From contig DF237285.1 in NCBI GenBank assembly GCA_000708835.1, positions 35,602-99,601 of the forward strand: DNA of 64,000 nt, read 5' to 3'. Position numbers and translations under genes: made by a program. Below the pieces are notes generated by a model. The model worked only from the letters and a program-made list of their open reading frames with translations. It was not told where the DNA came from and ran no database searches. Numbering within the stretch: the first letter of the stretch is position 1; each line of letters begins with the position of its first letter. The DNA is from Klebsormidium nitens. Taxonomy: Eukaryota > Streptophyta > Klebsormidiophyceae > Klebsormidiales > Klebsormidiaceae. Below, piece after piece: positions 36,771-49,400 of the stretch.

Positions 36771-39700
36771 CCCTTCAAGCCTATGCTGAGTTCATCGTCA
36801 GAGTCGACACCGTCAGTGGCGCCATTGAGGTGCCACCCGATCTGCCATTGGAGATCCCCCCGGGTCTAAGCAAGAGCATCATGATCCGTCCGTGCTACCT
36901 CCTGGTGCTGAAGAAACTCGGAGCCCTCGGCAATTCCTTCGCTCTGGTGCTCAGCGGCTCGCCAGGCATCGGAAAGTCCGCTTTCTCCGTTCTGCTTTTG
37001 CAGTACTTGGCAAAGAGGGGGGCAAAAGTGGCTTACAGGTATGCAATGCACCATTCCTGGCTGACTGTGTAGTTGCTTGCTTGCCTTATGTTGTAATTCG
37101 CTGAGCAACTTGCTAGCAGACCTTCCGCATTGTTTGAGTCCAAATTTCCTGGTATCACCAGTTGAAGTCTGCTGTTGCAGGTACAAGGACGTGTGGCTTG
37201 GAGACACCGTCGTCTACTTTGACTTTTCGGACCTCTCCTCAATTTTCGTCAAGGTGGCTTCCGTGAACACTGTTCATTGGATCGCTCTTCTTGGTAAGCA
37301 TGGGGTGTGGAGCATGATACGGCAGTGACGAATCTCTTTTGTGGGGCGGAGTGATGACCTGCTGGCTCAATTACAATTCCAAAACTGTGGGGCAAGGTGC
37401 CATGATGAAGAATGTATGCTGAAAACGAGCAGGTTTTGATTGTGTACTATGACTATGTGAGCTGCTCACAAAGTGCCTGGTTACGGCCTGGTCACCAACG
37501 ATCAATTTAATGATAAAGAAAGAGAGTGCCGTTTCGCTGTAGTAGCCGGCACCCTCTTCGTTTCGCCACGTTCCCCCCCACCTTTCTGACCAATCTTATT
37601 ACTGTATTTTGCACCCTTTACGTCTTGTACTTTTCTGCCCCCCCTTATGTGCGGCTCTCAAAAGAATTCTGAAGCCCTCTCTTCTCGCACTCCCTCCCCC
37701 CTCCCCCCCTTTGACTATTATTCCTCCAGAATCGGGTCCCTTTCTCTTCCTTTCTCTTCCTCCTTCCTTCAATACCCGTCTATTGGTAGTACTCTTGCCC
37801 CCGTTCATCCCTCACTTTCAACCCTGCCCCGGGGCCAATCTCTTTTTAGGATCCCGGGCCCTTTTCCTCTCTTACTCCCCAAAACCCCCCGTTTTGCAGT
37901 CGATACCTTCGAAAAACTCTGGGCCCTTCTCTTCTCTCATCCCCTCCCACTTTGCGGCCAATCTCTTTGTAGGATTTCAGGCCCTTATCTGACTGTCTCC
38001 CACCCCCTTATGGCCGATTTCGTTCTTACCCCTGGATTCAACGGGAAAGAAATGCCTTTGCTCCTGTCATGCAGGACTTGCTCGAGACGAATCAGTCTGG
38101 CAGATCCAGGACGGACAAGCCCCTCGGGCGCAGTCGCTGGCCAGAGGTCGCCACATCGTCCTGTCCTCATCAAACGTGGACGACTTCAGAGAGTTTGCCA
38201 AGGGGAAGTGAGTGTAAATCGAAACGAATTGCTGAGTTCTCCATTCTTGTGGAAGAGCCGTCTAACCGGAATCTTTGTCCACATTGATCTATTTCGGGGG
38301 TTAACGAAAACTGACGAATGCTTGAAGAAGAGGCACCACCTTGAAAAGATCGGCAGGCGCCTCCTTTCATTGCTGGATTGTTGGTAGGCACTCGTTGTTA
38401 AGAATTTTGACGACAGCAGTCCCTCAGCGTGTCCACCACAGTTAACCCCTTCTCTTGTCCGCAATCAGGCGCGAGACAACCTTTCAACCGTCACCACGAT
38501 GTGTGGAACCCTCCTTTGCACTCTACGTCCGGTCATTAAACCCAACTTACATGGTGCTGCAGCCGGTGTGAGGTATGGTGGCTACCGGTTTGGTCGCTCG
38601 AAGAGCTGCAGCAGTGTCGCCGGCTACTCTTCCCCCATGTTTCGGAACAAGTCATGGAGTCCCGGTTTTTGGAGTTCGGAGGCCTTATCAGGTTCGTGCT
38701 GGCGAACCCGAAGGCCTCGTTCCAGAAGCTCGCCGCCACTTTGTCGGCCGAGCAGGCGTTCTCGCTGTACCACTTGACGCTCGCTTCCGTGGAGAGCGAC
38801 GTCAGGCACGTCTTCGCGCACATTGCGGTAAGCAAGCCCATCTGAGCCACTTTTTTGGTTGGGAACGTATCCAGCCTAGAGGGCATGCTGTTCCGCTCGG
38901 GCAGGAACGGAAACGTGAGCACCGATTGCCGTCGCATCCACGCCTCGTGATCGTCTATCAACGAAGGAGTGTTCCCGAAATGGGCAGAAACCCCATTCAT
39001 ATATCGCCGATACCAATCTGGGGGTCCGGAATTCTGGCTAATGGTCTGATGCTCTAAGGTGGTTAGCGCGCTGGTCTGTTGAAGTGACGCCGCTACACGC
39101 CGCTACACTGCAATCATGAGAAGAGCAAGTTTTGCCTCGGTCTGCCCGCTTTTCTTTGACCCCGCTTTTTGAAACCGTGACAATCAGCATGTACCGGCTC
39201 TTGGAAGAAAACCTGATTGAGCTGATTGAGCTGTACGGCTGGTCAGCCCGGCTGCCGGTGGTAGGGCACGTCAACGTTTGCCTTCCAAAACATTCCCTCC
39301 GCTCGATCTTTTAATGCTGTACGTCGCAGCCGTCGTTCCGTGTGACGACGCTGCGGTCAGGTTGTGACGTCAGCAAGGAGGTTCGTGCAGCAGGTCTACG
39401 CCCAGACTTACGCTGTGCATTGTTCTTGCAACATGTTTAACGAGCTTCGGGTCCGTGTGCAGGTTGACGACAACCTGGACAGAACGGGATACTTCCTCGG
39501 CTCTCCCGACATCAAGGAGCTCGTCTTTGCCAAGTCTCAAGCGGGCCAATGGCAAGGCTTAGTGGAAATGCTGCACGCTGGCGCGAAGGAAACGGAACTG
39601 GGCAGGATGTCGGGTGAAGCGCTTGAAACATACGGACATGCAGTGCTTCTCCGAGGGTTAGACCTGGACAGCGAAGACGTTCGGCAGATCTTCAGGCAGG

Positions 39701-40278
39701 GCCCCGAGTGGCGGCCAAGGCTGACAGGAGAACTGACTTCCGCACAGATGCAGACAATCGCGGAGATTCGGGAGTCCTTGCGGGGCCCTAAAACCCTGGT
39801 TTGGGATAGTCCGAGCAAAGTCTACGATCTGCCGGAGCTCACCCAGACATATGTGCAACCTATCACGGCAACCAACGAGTCCTGGGACTCGTTGATCTGC
39901 TCGGGAGATGCAACGGTAAACGCCGTCCAGTTCACGAGGAACACAAGGCACGGGACGAAGGTGGGCGGAATCCAAGAGCTCTTGCGACGACTCCGTGCAA
40001 GTTGTAAGAAACTGAGAATTTTCCATGCCGTCCCGGCGGAAGTGTATGATACGTACACGTGGCAGCCTTGGGTTGGCGAACGAGCGGTCCAAAGAAAGAA
40101 CAAGAAAGGGGTTGAGGAGATGGTCTCCAAAGTGGGGACTTTGTCGGAGGATCAGGTGCCCACGGAGCTCAGAGGGATAGAGCAGTGGGTCGTGAAGCTT
40201 AGGTTGCCCGAGCCAGGTAGTGATACCCCAAATTTAAGCAGAGCATTCTATTACGGTGAAATCTACGAATCGGACTAA
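36771..40278 (+). CDS. RHS/Crinkler-like P-loop NTPase with nuclease-like C-terminus (5' end missing)
   Basis: Five exons join in phase (36771-37038, 37181-37293, 38075-38207, 38563-38827, 39463-40278) to at least 531 codons, ending at 40278. The first exon starts mid-codon, so a start exon is still missing upstream. Exon one has Walker A LVLSGSPGIGKSAFSV. Later come HIVLSSSNVDDFREFAKG, WWLPVWSLEELQQCRRLL and FLEFGGLIRFVLANP, the order typical of trypanosome RHS and Crinkler (CR) proteins. The last exon carries GRMSGEALETYGHAVLLRG and then a region with spaced D, QFT and HGTKVGGIQEL, resembling restriction-endonuclease-fold domains of CR proteins. Published analyses derive this class from transposon-associated NTPase-nucleases reused in conflict systems. 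It is intact in the part seen. The nuclease call is an inference from motif spacing. Confidence 0.8.
37555..38000. repeat. C/T-rich degenerate repeat in an intron
   Basis: The 781-bp second intron of the RHS-like gene contains about 440 bp of pyrimidine-rich sequence. Units share CCAATCTCTTT.TAGGAT and GGGCCCTT.TC (37835-37870 and 37959-37990, weaker elsewhere). Open frames through it are low-complexity and not credible as protein. Confidence 0.55.
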
Positions 40279-40447
40279 AGGTCAAGCAGACGTTCGTATT
40301 AAAACTAAGCTCCTAGCACCAGACGTCAATCGCCAAGGTCTTTGTAAGTGGATCCTGGAACGGCAGAACGAAACGTCGAATCATGCGGACTCATTTAAGT
40401 ACCTGTTTCGCAATAGAGAACGAGACTATCACAACTCTTGACACTTG

Positions 40448-41200
40448 GTCGCCGCACGTCGTGAGCAGCTTGCTCGACGAGAAGTCGGATCCGGAGGCTT
40501 CGAGTCAGGGCTTGAATCGTGGTTGTATATCTTCAACTCCTGTATACGTATGATGATACTCTACCATGCAGGCGTCGAAGTGACTTGCAACCGTTGCAAT
40601 CTATTGCAGCAAGCCGCCCCCTTGCTCAAGCTAATCAACTAAAAGCTAGTACAACGCGCCACTACAGGTAAGTTGGCCCACAGCTTGACTCGCTTAGTTC
40701 AATTCGTATCCCTCCGAATCGACTGCACATGAGCAGGAGATCACTGGTGTGGCCTGGGGGAACTTTCATACTAGCTATGTATGTGCAGACGGTAATGCTG
40801 TACAGCATCCCGCTTTGCGTGTATATGTTCCGTATTTGAGAAGGTATAGTTCAATTCATTGGTAAGTTAGTACCGTACGTGCTCTGTATATTGCTCGTAC
40901 TTTATTTTTATTAGCTCGTATACGCCACCGGCCGTCGGGCCTATATGAATGTGTGACGGCGCATCAATCGATCATAATTGCGGGCCTGCTTATCGCGTAG
41001 GTACTTTTGAGCATCGCAAGAAGTGGGCCGTAAGTCACTGTTGCAAGCCCCTGGACAGGGGCACGTTATGTACTGACGCATCTGGTATACCGGGTGCTTC
41101 TAGAGCTGTTGTATTCAATTAAGTGGCCGGTATTTCACGTTATAGTTTCGCGATAGCTCGTGTGCAAGGTACGAAGAAAGACTGAGATCATCACTGCGGT
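40448..41200 (+). repeat. Second copy of the CLC-d 3' end, pseudogene fragment
   Basis: A degenerate direct repeat of 34041-34780, displaced by about 6.4 kb. It begins within the last coding bases of CLC-d (GAGCAGCTTGCTCGACGAG is shared), where the frame is lost, and continues through the matching 3' flank. The interval between the two copies holds the whole RHS-like gene. The remaining 41201-41703 has no gene. Confidence 0.88.
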
Positions 41201-41703
41201 GGCACTGGCAATGCCGCCAGCTGATCGCGGCTGCGCTCGACTGGGGGCCTATATGGAGCGCGGGCAGCGAATTGCCGGACACAATGGTCTAACTATACGA
41301 CTCTGCATTTAAAGGAACCGAAGTTGTGGAGCTCTTGGCAAGGCTGCTGCATATGCACAAAGCCTTCAATGCATACAATGTAGGGTACAACGCACTTTGT
41401 GAGGTCACGTTGCATGATCCACTGCAACACCCTGGCGCTGAGTGGTGGGGCTCTTCTGCTCTTGCACATTCGCACCAAATTATTTGATCAAAACGAGCCT
41501 CTTTAAAACCATGTTGCTCTAGCCAGCACAGGACTAGCTTGTACCTGTGAACAGGGGCGGCTTGATGCACATATGCACCCTTCATCCATTCCTTGGCCAC
41601 TAAAGCGACGCCACACACAGAGAGGTCCTATCTTAAGCTTCCTCGATGACAGGCGCTCCTATCAATCAACCGTTCGTGATCACTCGTATCTTCAAGCCGG
41701 TGG

Positions 41704-44700
41704 TCACAAGTCGAACTTGTCTGACGACGTGGGAAAATCGTAGTCCATGTCTTTCAGCGGATCAATACCCGGCTTCTTTCCCGCTTGCGACTCCGTCCAC
41801 GTTTTCGCGATCGTCTTCTTCATCTCGTCATCCCCTTCGTCGTACAGCGTCTGCAATCAAGGAAGAGGTGAACGTACATGACCAAATTGGCGATTGGAAT
41901 AAGATAAACCAATAAGCTGATTGGCCTGCGAGGGTAATATGCACTCCTTAACAGCCCTCAGGCCGTGAGTCTTTTGGATTGCACTCAACACGAGTATGAA
42001 TGACACTTTCCGAACGAATCGCAGAAGGTCCCCGTAAGCGACTCCTGTGGGTGTCCAACAAAAACTGTTACGGTCAAGTTCCTCATGAGTCATTCTCGTG
42101 ACGGCCTTAACATTGCCTTTGGGAATCGGAGACTTCCAAGGTCCACAGAAAGTCCACAGAAGGCCTCAACACAGAAGGCTTGAGAACAGAGAGGGAAGCC
42201 CGGGAGAAGGACCAGGTGCCCAGACTCACTTTCATCAGGTCCATGATCCCGGCCATCGGATTGTCCTTCGAAGCAGCGGTGTCCTTCTTGTCGAACTGCG
42301 AAGAAGTAAGCATGGGCTCAGATTGGCGAACCGGTACTTCCAATCAAGGTGGGCACAACGTTGTGAAAGCAGATTCGCACTGCTCGAGACCATTCGCACT
42401 TCGCCGTTTGATGTCCCACGGCTGCAGATGTCGGACAAACTTCGGCGCTCTTTGGCTGTGCTGCGCATTCCCAGGGAATGATAAATAAAGTAGCTGCAAC
42501 AAAGGGCTCAACTGCGTCTTCGTTCGGGGTGGGCATCAAACGTCGATCTTCAACGAAAAGGACGAAAAGGCACCCTTCCTTAGTGTTACGGCGGTCACAT
42601 GGTCGGAGGAAGCGCAACGGAACATGATCATCAAGTTCGCTGCCAACCTCTGTTCCTTGTCCGGGACGCAAGAAGCACGATCAGTGGGGTTTGAGTGTTA
42701 TGCCACGCAAAGGCCTTGTCGATCTGCTCTTTGCAAGCCGACCGTCCCGGGTCAGCAACTTTTTCCTTCGCGGGAATCGATGAATTGTCCTCACTGCTCA
42801 GAGGAAGTTACAAAAGCAACAACCCGCAGAGAAAACATGTACGCGAAAAAGTCGGCACGACAGCAGACGACAACCCGGTCCACGTCTGATTCGCAGTCTT
42901 CCTCTTACTTGCTATTAGTAAAAGCCCTCAACACGAAGCCGCACAACCGTCAGTCGGGAACCTGAAGATCCGCCTCCGAACAGCTGCTCAGACCATCATA
43001 AACTCGTCGGCCAGGCAACGATACTGATAAAACGTTCCCCACCTCACCTTGCTCTCTTTATGGTACAGGTCCAGCCAGTGCTTCCGCTCCGCCTTGGGCA
43101 TCGTAATCGTGATACGCTTCGGTTTCACCGCCACACTAGATCTCTTAGGGTCGATCTTGCCGTGGAGTTGGTGGACTGCCGCCCGAAAGTGCTTGCCCGC
43201 CACGTCCTGCAGCCGGACGTCGAATGATGTCGGTGTGAAGTCAGCGATGACGCGGTCCTGCGACGCACCCTCGATGAAGATGTAGATCTGCAGATATGGT
43301 GACTTCTTCAGAATCTTAAGAATGACAGCAAAGATCTCGCAGGGATGTTGGGACAGTTTGAACAATATGAAATCTGGACAATGCGGCCCTACGACGCTCC
43401 CTCAATGGAAAATAAGATCTGCGAACCCATGAGGAATTTCAATGCGGGGTCCAATCTGTTTCACGTTTTTCCTTTCAAAGGTTTAAGAAATCTCGAACGA
43501 GCCCGGCGGAAACGTCAACACACCCAGATCTATGACGCGGTCTCAATGAAGACATAAATATGGACAAGCAGATGTACAAAGGGTTACGTGACCGTTTTCC
43601 CCCGCCTTCGGGGACATCGTTCGCAAAGGTTTTCTCGGTATAAGAGGAGATGTTTTCAGCTTTTTTGGAGCTGTCATAAGAGACATAGAGTCCTCAACGA
43701 GAGAAAAGAGGAAAACGCTCCTTTCGGCAGCCTTTACTTCGTTGTCCGTCTTCTGTCCTGGCGTCTTTTGCTGGGGACTTGTGTTAAAACGTGTGCTCCT
43801 TCTGAAAGGGGTGCGGGCGAGACTCAGATATAAAAACACAGAGAAGCGAGAGTTGAGTCAGTGAGGAACCAGGATCAACCAGGCTCAATCCCAGAAAAGA
43901 TGTGGGATAGTAAGGGGCCAGATAGATGAGAATTGACAATCTTCGTCGAATTGGTTCGAATATCTCGCTAGACCTTTGTACAGATTCACTTAGAGATAAG
44001 GGAGTCTGTAAAAGGTTGCTGCCAAACAGGACGGTACTGACCATTCAAACGCGAACTAGCATAAACACTGATTTGAATCATTGTCTCTACTGAAGCATTT
44101 GAATGACCATTTGAGCCCATCACCAACTGTCATGCACGATTTCAGTCCAACGTTAAACTTACGAATCACTTCACGTTTCTCCGTGAACTTCAAAACGTGT
44201 TCAAGATATCAAATGCCGAACCCGCGCACCTGCCTGCAACCTTTACTTCCGTTTTCTCTAATTCCATCTACTTGATACTTGCCAATCTGGTCTAATGACC
44301 ATATAAGATGCAATTCGCAAAATTGAGTACATACCTTGACTTTGTCGGAGTCCTGGTCCCAGCTGAGAGTCGAGAGCGTTGTGTAGTCTATCCGCGGCAC
44401 CGAAGGCTTCACTGCGACGGGCTTTATCTTGATTCCATCAGACTTGTCCTTTTTCTCTGGTCCCTACACAGATCAAAGCGCCACACCAACAAGTCAATTG
44501 TGGTACTGTGATTCCTGTCAACGTAAGAGCTGGCTGATTGCTCAGAATAACTGCGGCGATCAACCATGATTCTTGCATCCTAGAAGGAATGAACGCACAT
44601 TTATACGCGAACTTCAAAGAGCACTGGGATTAAATACCATAAAAAGCAGTTGATAAGCTCAGATGAGGTGAGTCCAAGAGATTGCAAGACTGGTCTAAAT

Positions 44701-45598
44701 GAAGGTTCGGTATCAAGAACAGGTTGCACTCACAGATGCGAGGAGGTATGCCAGGGACGATGATGTTAGCATAAAAATACTGCCCCTCAAATCTTGCTCT
44801 CAAGATGACTCTCAACTAATATTGGGCTTTGATTGCCACCGTCCTTTCAATTACGAGGAAATGATCGCAGATCTCTAGGTGAGGCAGACTGTGGAAGGGT
44901 CACTCTGCCAATTGCAAGGCGCTCCTATCATGGTCTGACCACCAGCCAACAGCCAATTGAAACAAGGATTTGATTTCAATTTGAGAAACTCAAAGGAAAA
45001 CATGGAGGAACAGTCAGAACGACGACTCAAAAGTTGACCCTGGATCAGGCTTTCCAACTATGACTGTCAGTGAGTAACTTGAACTAAAAAGGTTTGAAAG
45101 GAGCGTTTCAATTTATGTGCAATGAATGCTGAGCAACATAGATTTATCAATTAAAACCTGCTTGTGTTGGCGACAAAAAGAGGATAGACTTCCAGGAGAG
45201 ACAAAACTCTCTACATACGGGGTCCTTTGTTCTAAAAGATGCACAATACCATCCTGCTTAAGAGTGCTAAGGGTTTATGGCGGTTTGATAATAGATAGTT
45301 GATCTCTGATGCCGACAAACATCGCAAGGCTCGTTGATTGTTTGAAATGTTCTCCTAGATGGTGGTGAGTAAGCCAACAAATATGCTTTGCAAAATGAAG
45401 TACACGGTGGCACTATTGCAAGGGATAGCACAATTGGACCAATTGCAGAAGATTTTATTGTCAGCGCCACCTTTTCAATCTCCTGCAGCTCCTTCTCCAG
45501 CAAGCATTTCACGGCCGCTGGCATTCCGCGAGCAAGCGCTTGAGCTCCTCGATGTCGGCTTTGAGATCTTCCGTATCCCCGTTTGTTGCAGCCATCAT
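41704..45598 (-). CDS. CacyBP/SIP-like protein (CS and SGS domains), frameshift in exon 1
   Basis: Five exons on the minus strand: 45598-45471, 44463-44335, 43287-43048, 42295-42230, 41850-41704. Exon 2 gives YTTLSTLSWDQDSDKVK and exon 3 the CS-domain body (ADFTPTSFDVRLQDV, VKPKRITITMPKAER). Exons 4-5 give the SGS region (DNPMAGIMDLMK, TLYDEGDDEMKKTIAKTWTE). This matches plant calcyclin-binding-protein homologues, which act as chaperone-linked adaptors for SIAH/SCF-type ubiquitin ligation. The N-terminal helical hairpin is split: MMAATNGDTEDLKADIEELK runs into a TGA, while the next helix, from AVKCLLEKELQEIEK, is in another frame, one base out. Translation from ATG 45524-45522 would give 211 residues without the first helix. 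Intron 2 holds copies of the exon 3 edge. Confidence 0.9.
43378..43562 (-). repeat. Two degenerate copies of the exon 3 start of the CacyBP-like gene
   Basis: The true exon 3 edge (plus-strand 43249-43293) is echoed at about 43378-43425 (ACGCTCCCTCAATGGAAAAT, then AGATCTGCG) and at about 43528-43562 (GACGCGGTCTCAATGAAGAC). Spacing is about 130-150 bp. They lie in the intron immediately before the exon in transcription order. Neither reads as intact coding sequence. Confidence 0.7.
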
Positions 45599-46461
45599 GG
45601 CTGACCTCCTGCCCTGCTAGGACTTTCTGAATTAGGCGCACAGATGGGCGCAGATTTTGGGCTTAGAGCTCAGTACTTTGAAGTTTGACACTGACAGACT
45701 CGGAGCTCTCGACTCTCGAGCTCAGGACTTGTTCGCGCGCGAGAACGCGAACAGTGAAAACCAATCGCTGGGGCGGCCGCCGAGCGTCCAAGTGAGGCCG
45801 ACGTCACGATCCTGAGGTTCGACGGCGATGCCTTTGGAAAAGACGGGGTCGTTGATGCGGGTCGATGTCGCCCACAGATTGTTGTTCAGATTTTTTGATG
45901 AGGCCTAGTTGTGCGTTCCACGAAAGCCACAGGATCCGCTTAATGGGCGGCTCAAATCTCGTCTGAGCAAAACTGGACGCTCCAGATTGATTCTAGCGGA
46001 TCGTATTCTTATCTTCGAAGACGAAACCGTCGAAGTGGGAGTTCCACTCCGGAAACTCGAGAGCGCTCAGCAAAAGGAGCGAGAGAGAAAGGGGACGCGT
46101 TCGGAGGAGGAAGAAGGGCCAAACTGCGGGCGTCACGGGATTCAAATTTGAATTCTAGGGTTCCATTGTTTGGTCAGCTGCGCGTTTGGTGCCTGCCCTA
46201 GCTGCAGCTGTTGGGCCCTTCTTGTGTGGCCCATGGGGGCTTCGCGTGTTTGAGAAGGTGCATACCCAGGTCATTTAATATGCATTGAAACTCTGGTAAG
46301 TGAACGCAGACTTGGTTACAGTGTGCCGAATTACGGCGGTGATCAGAACACATATTGCAGCTAGTTTTTCCCAGGACATGGGGTATAGGTTGCTCTAGCT
46401 TACGAGGTTAAGCACACGGAATTTGGATCCTGTGAGTTTGTCCACACATTCAGCACCTCAA
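45599..46461. promoter_or_regulatory. Divergent intergenic region (CacyBP-like / EIN3-like)
   Basis: About 0.86 kb between two genes transcribed away from each other. An acceptor-like CATTCAG ends at 46453, just before the EIN3-like ATG, so a non-coding first exon upstream is likely. A plus-strand open frame at 45909-46151 is rich in charged residues but does not join the next gene in an obvious way. Confidence 0.4.
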
Positions 46462-49400
46462 ATGGAGGGCCCCCCTCACTTCCACCACATGCCCTCCCCG
46501 TATGGCATGGTTGCTGAGCACGGTCATGGGATGCAAGCCCCCCATGGACTGCAGCAGTATCACCAGGTACCGCATCACCCTGAGCAAGGGGGGGCGCACC
46601 CTGAGGGGCACTTGCAGGCTCAGGCGCATGCTTATAATCCTGGACAGCAAGGCCATCATCAGGAAGGCCAGGTGCCGGGCTCAGGACTGGACCCAGGGCA
46701 GGAATATCAGGATGGGAGCCTGTACTCGGCCGTTGTGGAGGCTGGGATGGAAAAGGTGAGTGCCTGATGGATAACCAGACCTAGGATTGGGGGAGGTGTA
46801 TAATGCGATTGAAGACTGGTCTTCAAGGGCGGTGGGAAGTGCAGATGGCTGGCTCAACGTGTATTTGAGGCTTCACCACCTTTACCAGGATTCCACCCAC
46901 TCGTATCCAGGTAGCTTTGCTACTCACGAGCCTGTGTCAGACTGAGTGTACTTAAAAGAGTGTATATAAGCATTGTGAGGAGCAGATAGCTGATAGGTTG
47001 TCTGCTAATGGCAGTGAAATGGCTTTTAGAAAACCATGGTTCTTTGAGATAGTCTTGTTATACAAGAAAATGCTTTTGTAGTCCTTGGCGTTTGCTGAAA
47101 AAGGCGTGTCACTCCTACCGCTATCACTAGCGTGCTGGCTTGAGTGAGTTGTCTGCTTTCTCATGTATTTTTGAAGCCGCACAAATCCGATCTCTTGACC
47201 AGCTTCGTCGAGATAGAACATCAGTTCTTTTGTCAGCCGCTTTTGCTGGCCCTTTTTGACATAGCCTTTTACCTCTGCTTGAATAGGTGGCTGATCTCTT
47301 AGTTCTTTCCTGTTGACCAACACATCTGCAAGTTGTCAGAAGTACCGAGTCTTTTCAGCAATGCAACATCCTTGGACGATTCTCACCCGTACGGTGCAGT
47401 TCTGAACCTTTTGCGGAAGGCGCTCACCTTCTCGTCCCCACTCTCTCGATGAGATGAAGCCAACGACGTCCTCTGAATCCCAACCATATTTTTAGCCAAG
47501 GTAAAGTACACCTTAAAACCAGTGTTCACCAATCATTACAGGCACCTGCCGAAGATGTTGATGACGAGCTTTTGGCCCGCGTTGAGGTCAGCGAGCTGAC
47601 CGACGCCCAGATCCGGACACGTTTGAAGCTGCTAACCGCTGAGGCGCAGAAGCGGGGAGTCCAGGTGGATGACTGGCTCCCTGGGGTGCACCCCCCCCCG
47701 CTAAGCGATGCGGAGCAACTCAAGGTGGAGAAGGCGCGCAATGCCAAGGCGGAACGGCGTTTGGGGCGCATCTTCGAGGGGCTGGTCAAGGAAGTGGGGG
47801 GATATGGCTGGATCTATGGGTTCATCACCGCTTCAGGTGGGGGGGGGGACTTGGTGCTGGGGTTTAGAAGATTCTCCCATCAATTGCTGAAAGCAGAAGT
47901 CCTCTGTATTTTGGAGGAAGTTGTACATCGGGTTTGTGTATCCAGTGTTTCAGGTATTAGCGCCGTGGCAGAAGAGCTCTGTACACTTGTGATGGGGCAA
48001 TCGACGTTTGTTATGGGTTTTGAGTTCACTTTTTGTCATGTGGGGGGTAGCAACTAGGTGCGCTCTGGTGAAATGTTTTGTAGAGTCTACGCAATCGAGA
48101 CTATGCTTAGTCGCAGGTACGATAAAGAGTACTTAGGACGTTGTGAGAGGAGGGCGTGCAGAAGTTTGCATCACTTTAAGAAGTGGCTACTAATACAGAA
48201 AGCAAGGATGCTCATCAGAACGGCGAAAGGTGCCTGAGTCTTAATGATGAAGCATCCGGGTGTCTTTTCTTTTGGGACAACTTTCTTATATTATTCAATT
48301 TTTCTTCTGACAAGGTTCTTAGCTTGTTTGCGTCTGCGCGATTGTACGTTGCTCAACTTCCGTCTCAACAAGAGCACTGCAATTGCTTCTTGTACAAAGC
48401 GTAGGGGGCTTCGCACGTTTCTCCTGCTCCAAAAACCTGATCATGTAATCTGAGGAGCATCTCACTCATCTTGCGCCCCTATTCTCACAGGCCAGCCCAA
48501 GTCGGGCGCGAGCGAGAGCATGCGCAAGTGGTGGCTCGAGCAAGTCCGCTTCAACGAGGTCGCGTGCCCCGACCGCAAAGCTCCGCTCAATGCGGCCCGC
48601 CTCCCCAAGACCGCAAACCTCTCCGACTGTGACGGGAAGTCACCGCAGCAGTTGATGATCAAGCTGACGCACCGGCAGCTGGCGTCGATGGCGTCCGAGT
48701 GGCTGCGGTTGTGCGAGCCCTCGGCGGCGCAGTACCCGCTGAACGGGTCAGGGGGATCCCCCCCTTGGTGGCCGGAGAACATCCAGTACAAGAAGCCGGA
48801 CCTGCTGAAGAACCAGGCGCTGACAGAGGTGGGGGAAGCGCAATGAGTATGTTGCATGAGACTTGTACGGCTGTAAATAGGCTATTGTCCAGAGAGTGTG
48901 AAGGTTTGAGAGTAATTGAGAGCTGCTGGTCAACTGGGACAGGTCTTTTCTCTACTCTTGAATATGCAGTACTTGTTTTGGCAATCTGGTTTTGTTTCTT
49001 CCTTATCATCTTTAAGGCTTGGGACCATCTCCTCAGGTTTCCGGGGCTGACCAAGCTGGATGTCACAGATTGATAAGATCAAATTTGAGATGGCAGACAC
49101 TTGACTTTGATGGCTTCCGATTGCATTTTGATTGCACATCCGGTCCTGCAGATTTCCCGCTTGAGGATCTCTGTAGCGAGTAACTGTATCCAATTCTATC
49201 TCGGTCTCTTCACTGGGGCCATAACAAGTTTGTATTATCGAGACTCCGAAGTTGCGCCCTAACCGACGCTCAAACCCTTTTCTTGACCCTTACAGGTCCT
49301 GGAGCTGGGCCTCAAGAACTTCTTGCCCAACATGTTTGCGACTGACGCCTCGGAGGTGCTGATCAAGATCCTGATCCGGTCCAAGGTCCTGCGGAAGGCA

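Noticed and set aside
37609-38387. Plus-strand frames of 127 and 246 codons
   Set aside because: They run through a pyrimidine-rich intron of the RHS-like gene and are low complexity.
43588-43839. Short overlapping frames on both strands
   Set aside because: Within an intron of the CacyBP-like gene, no homology or splice logic.
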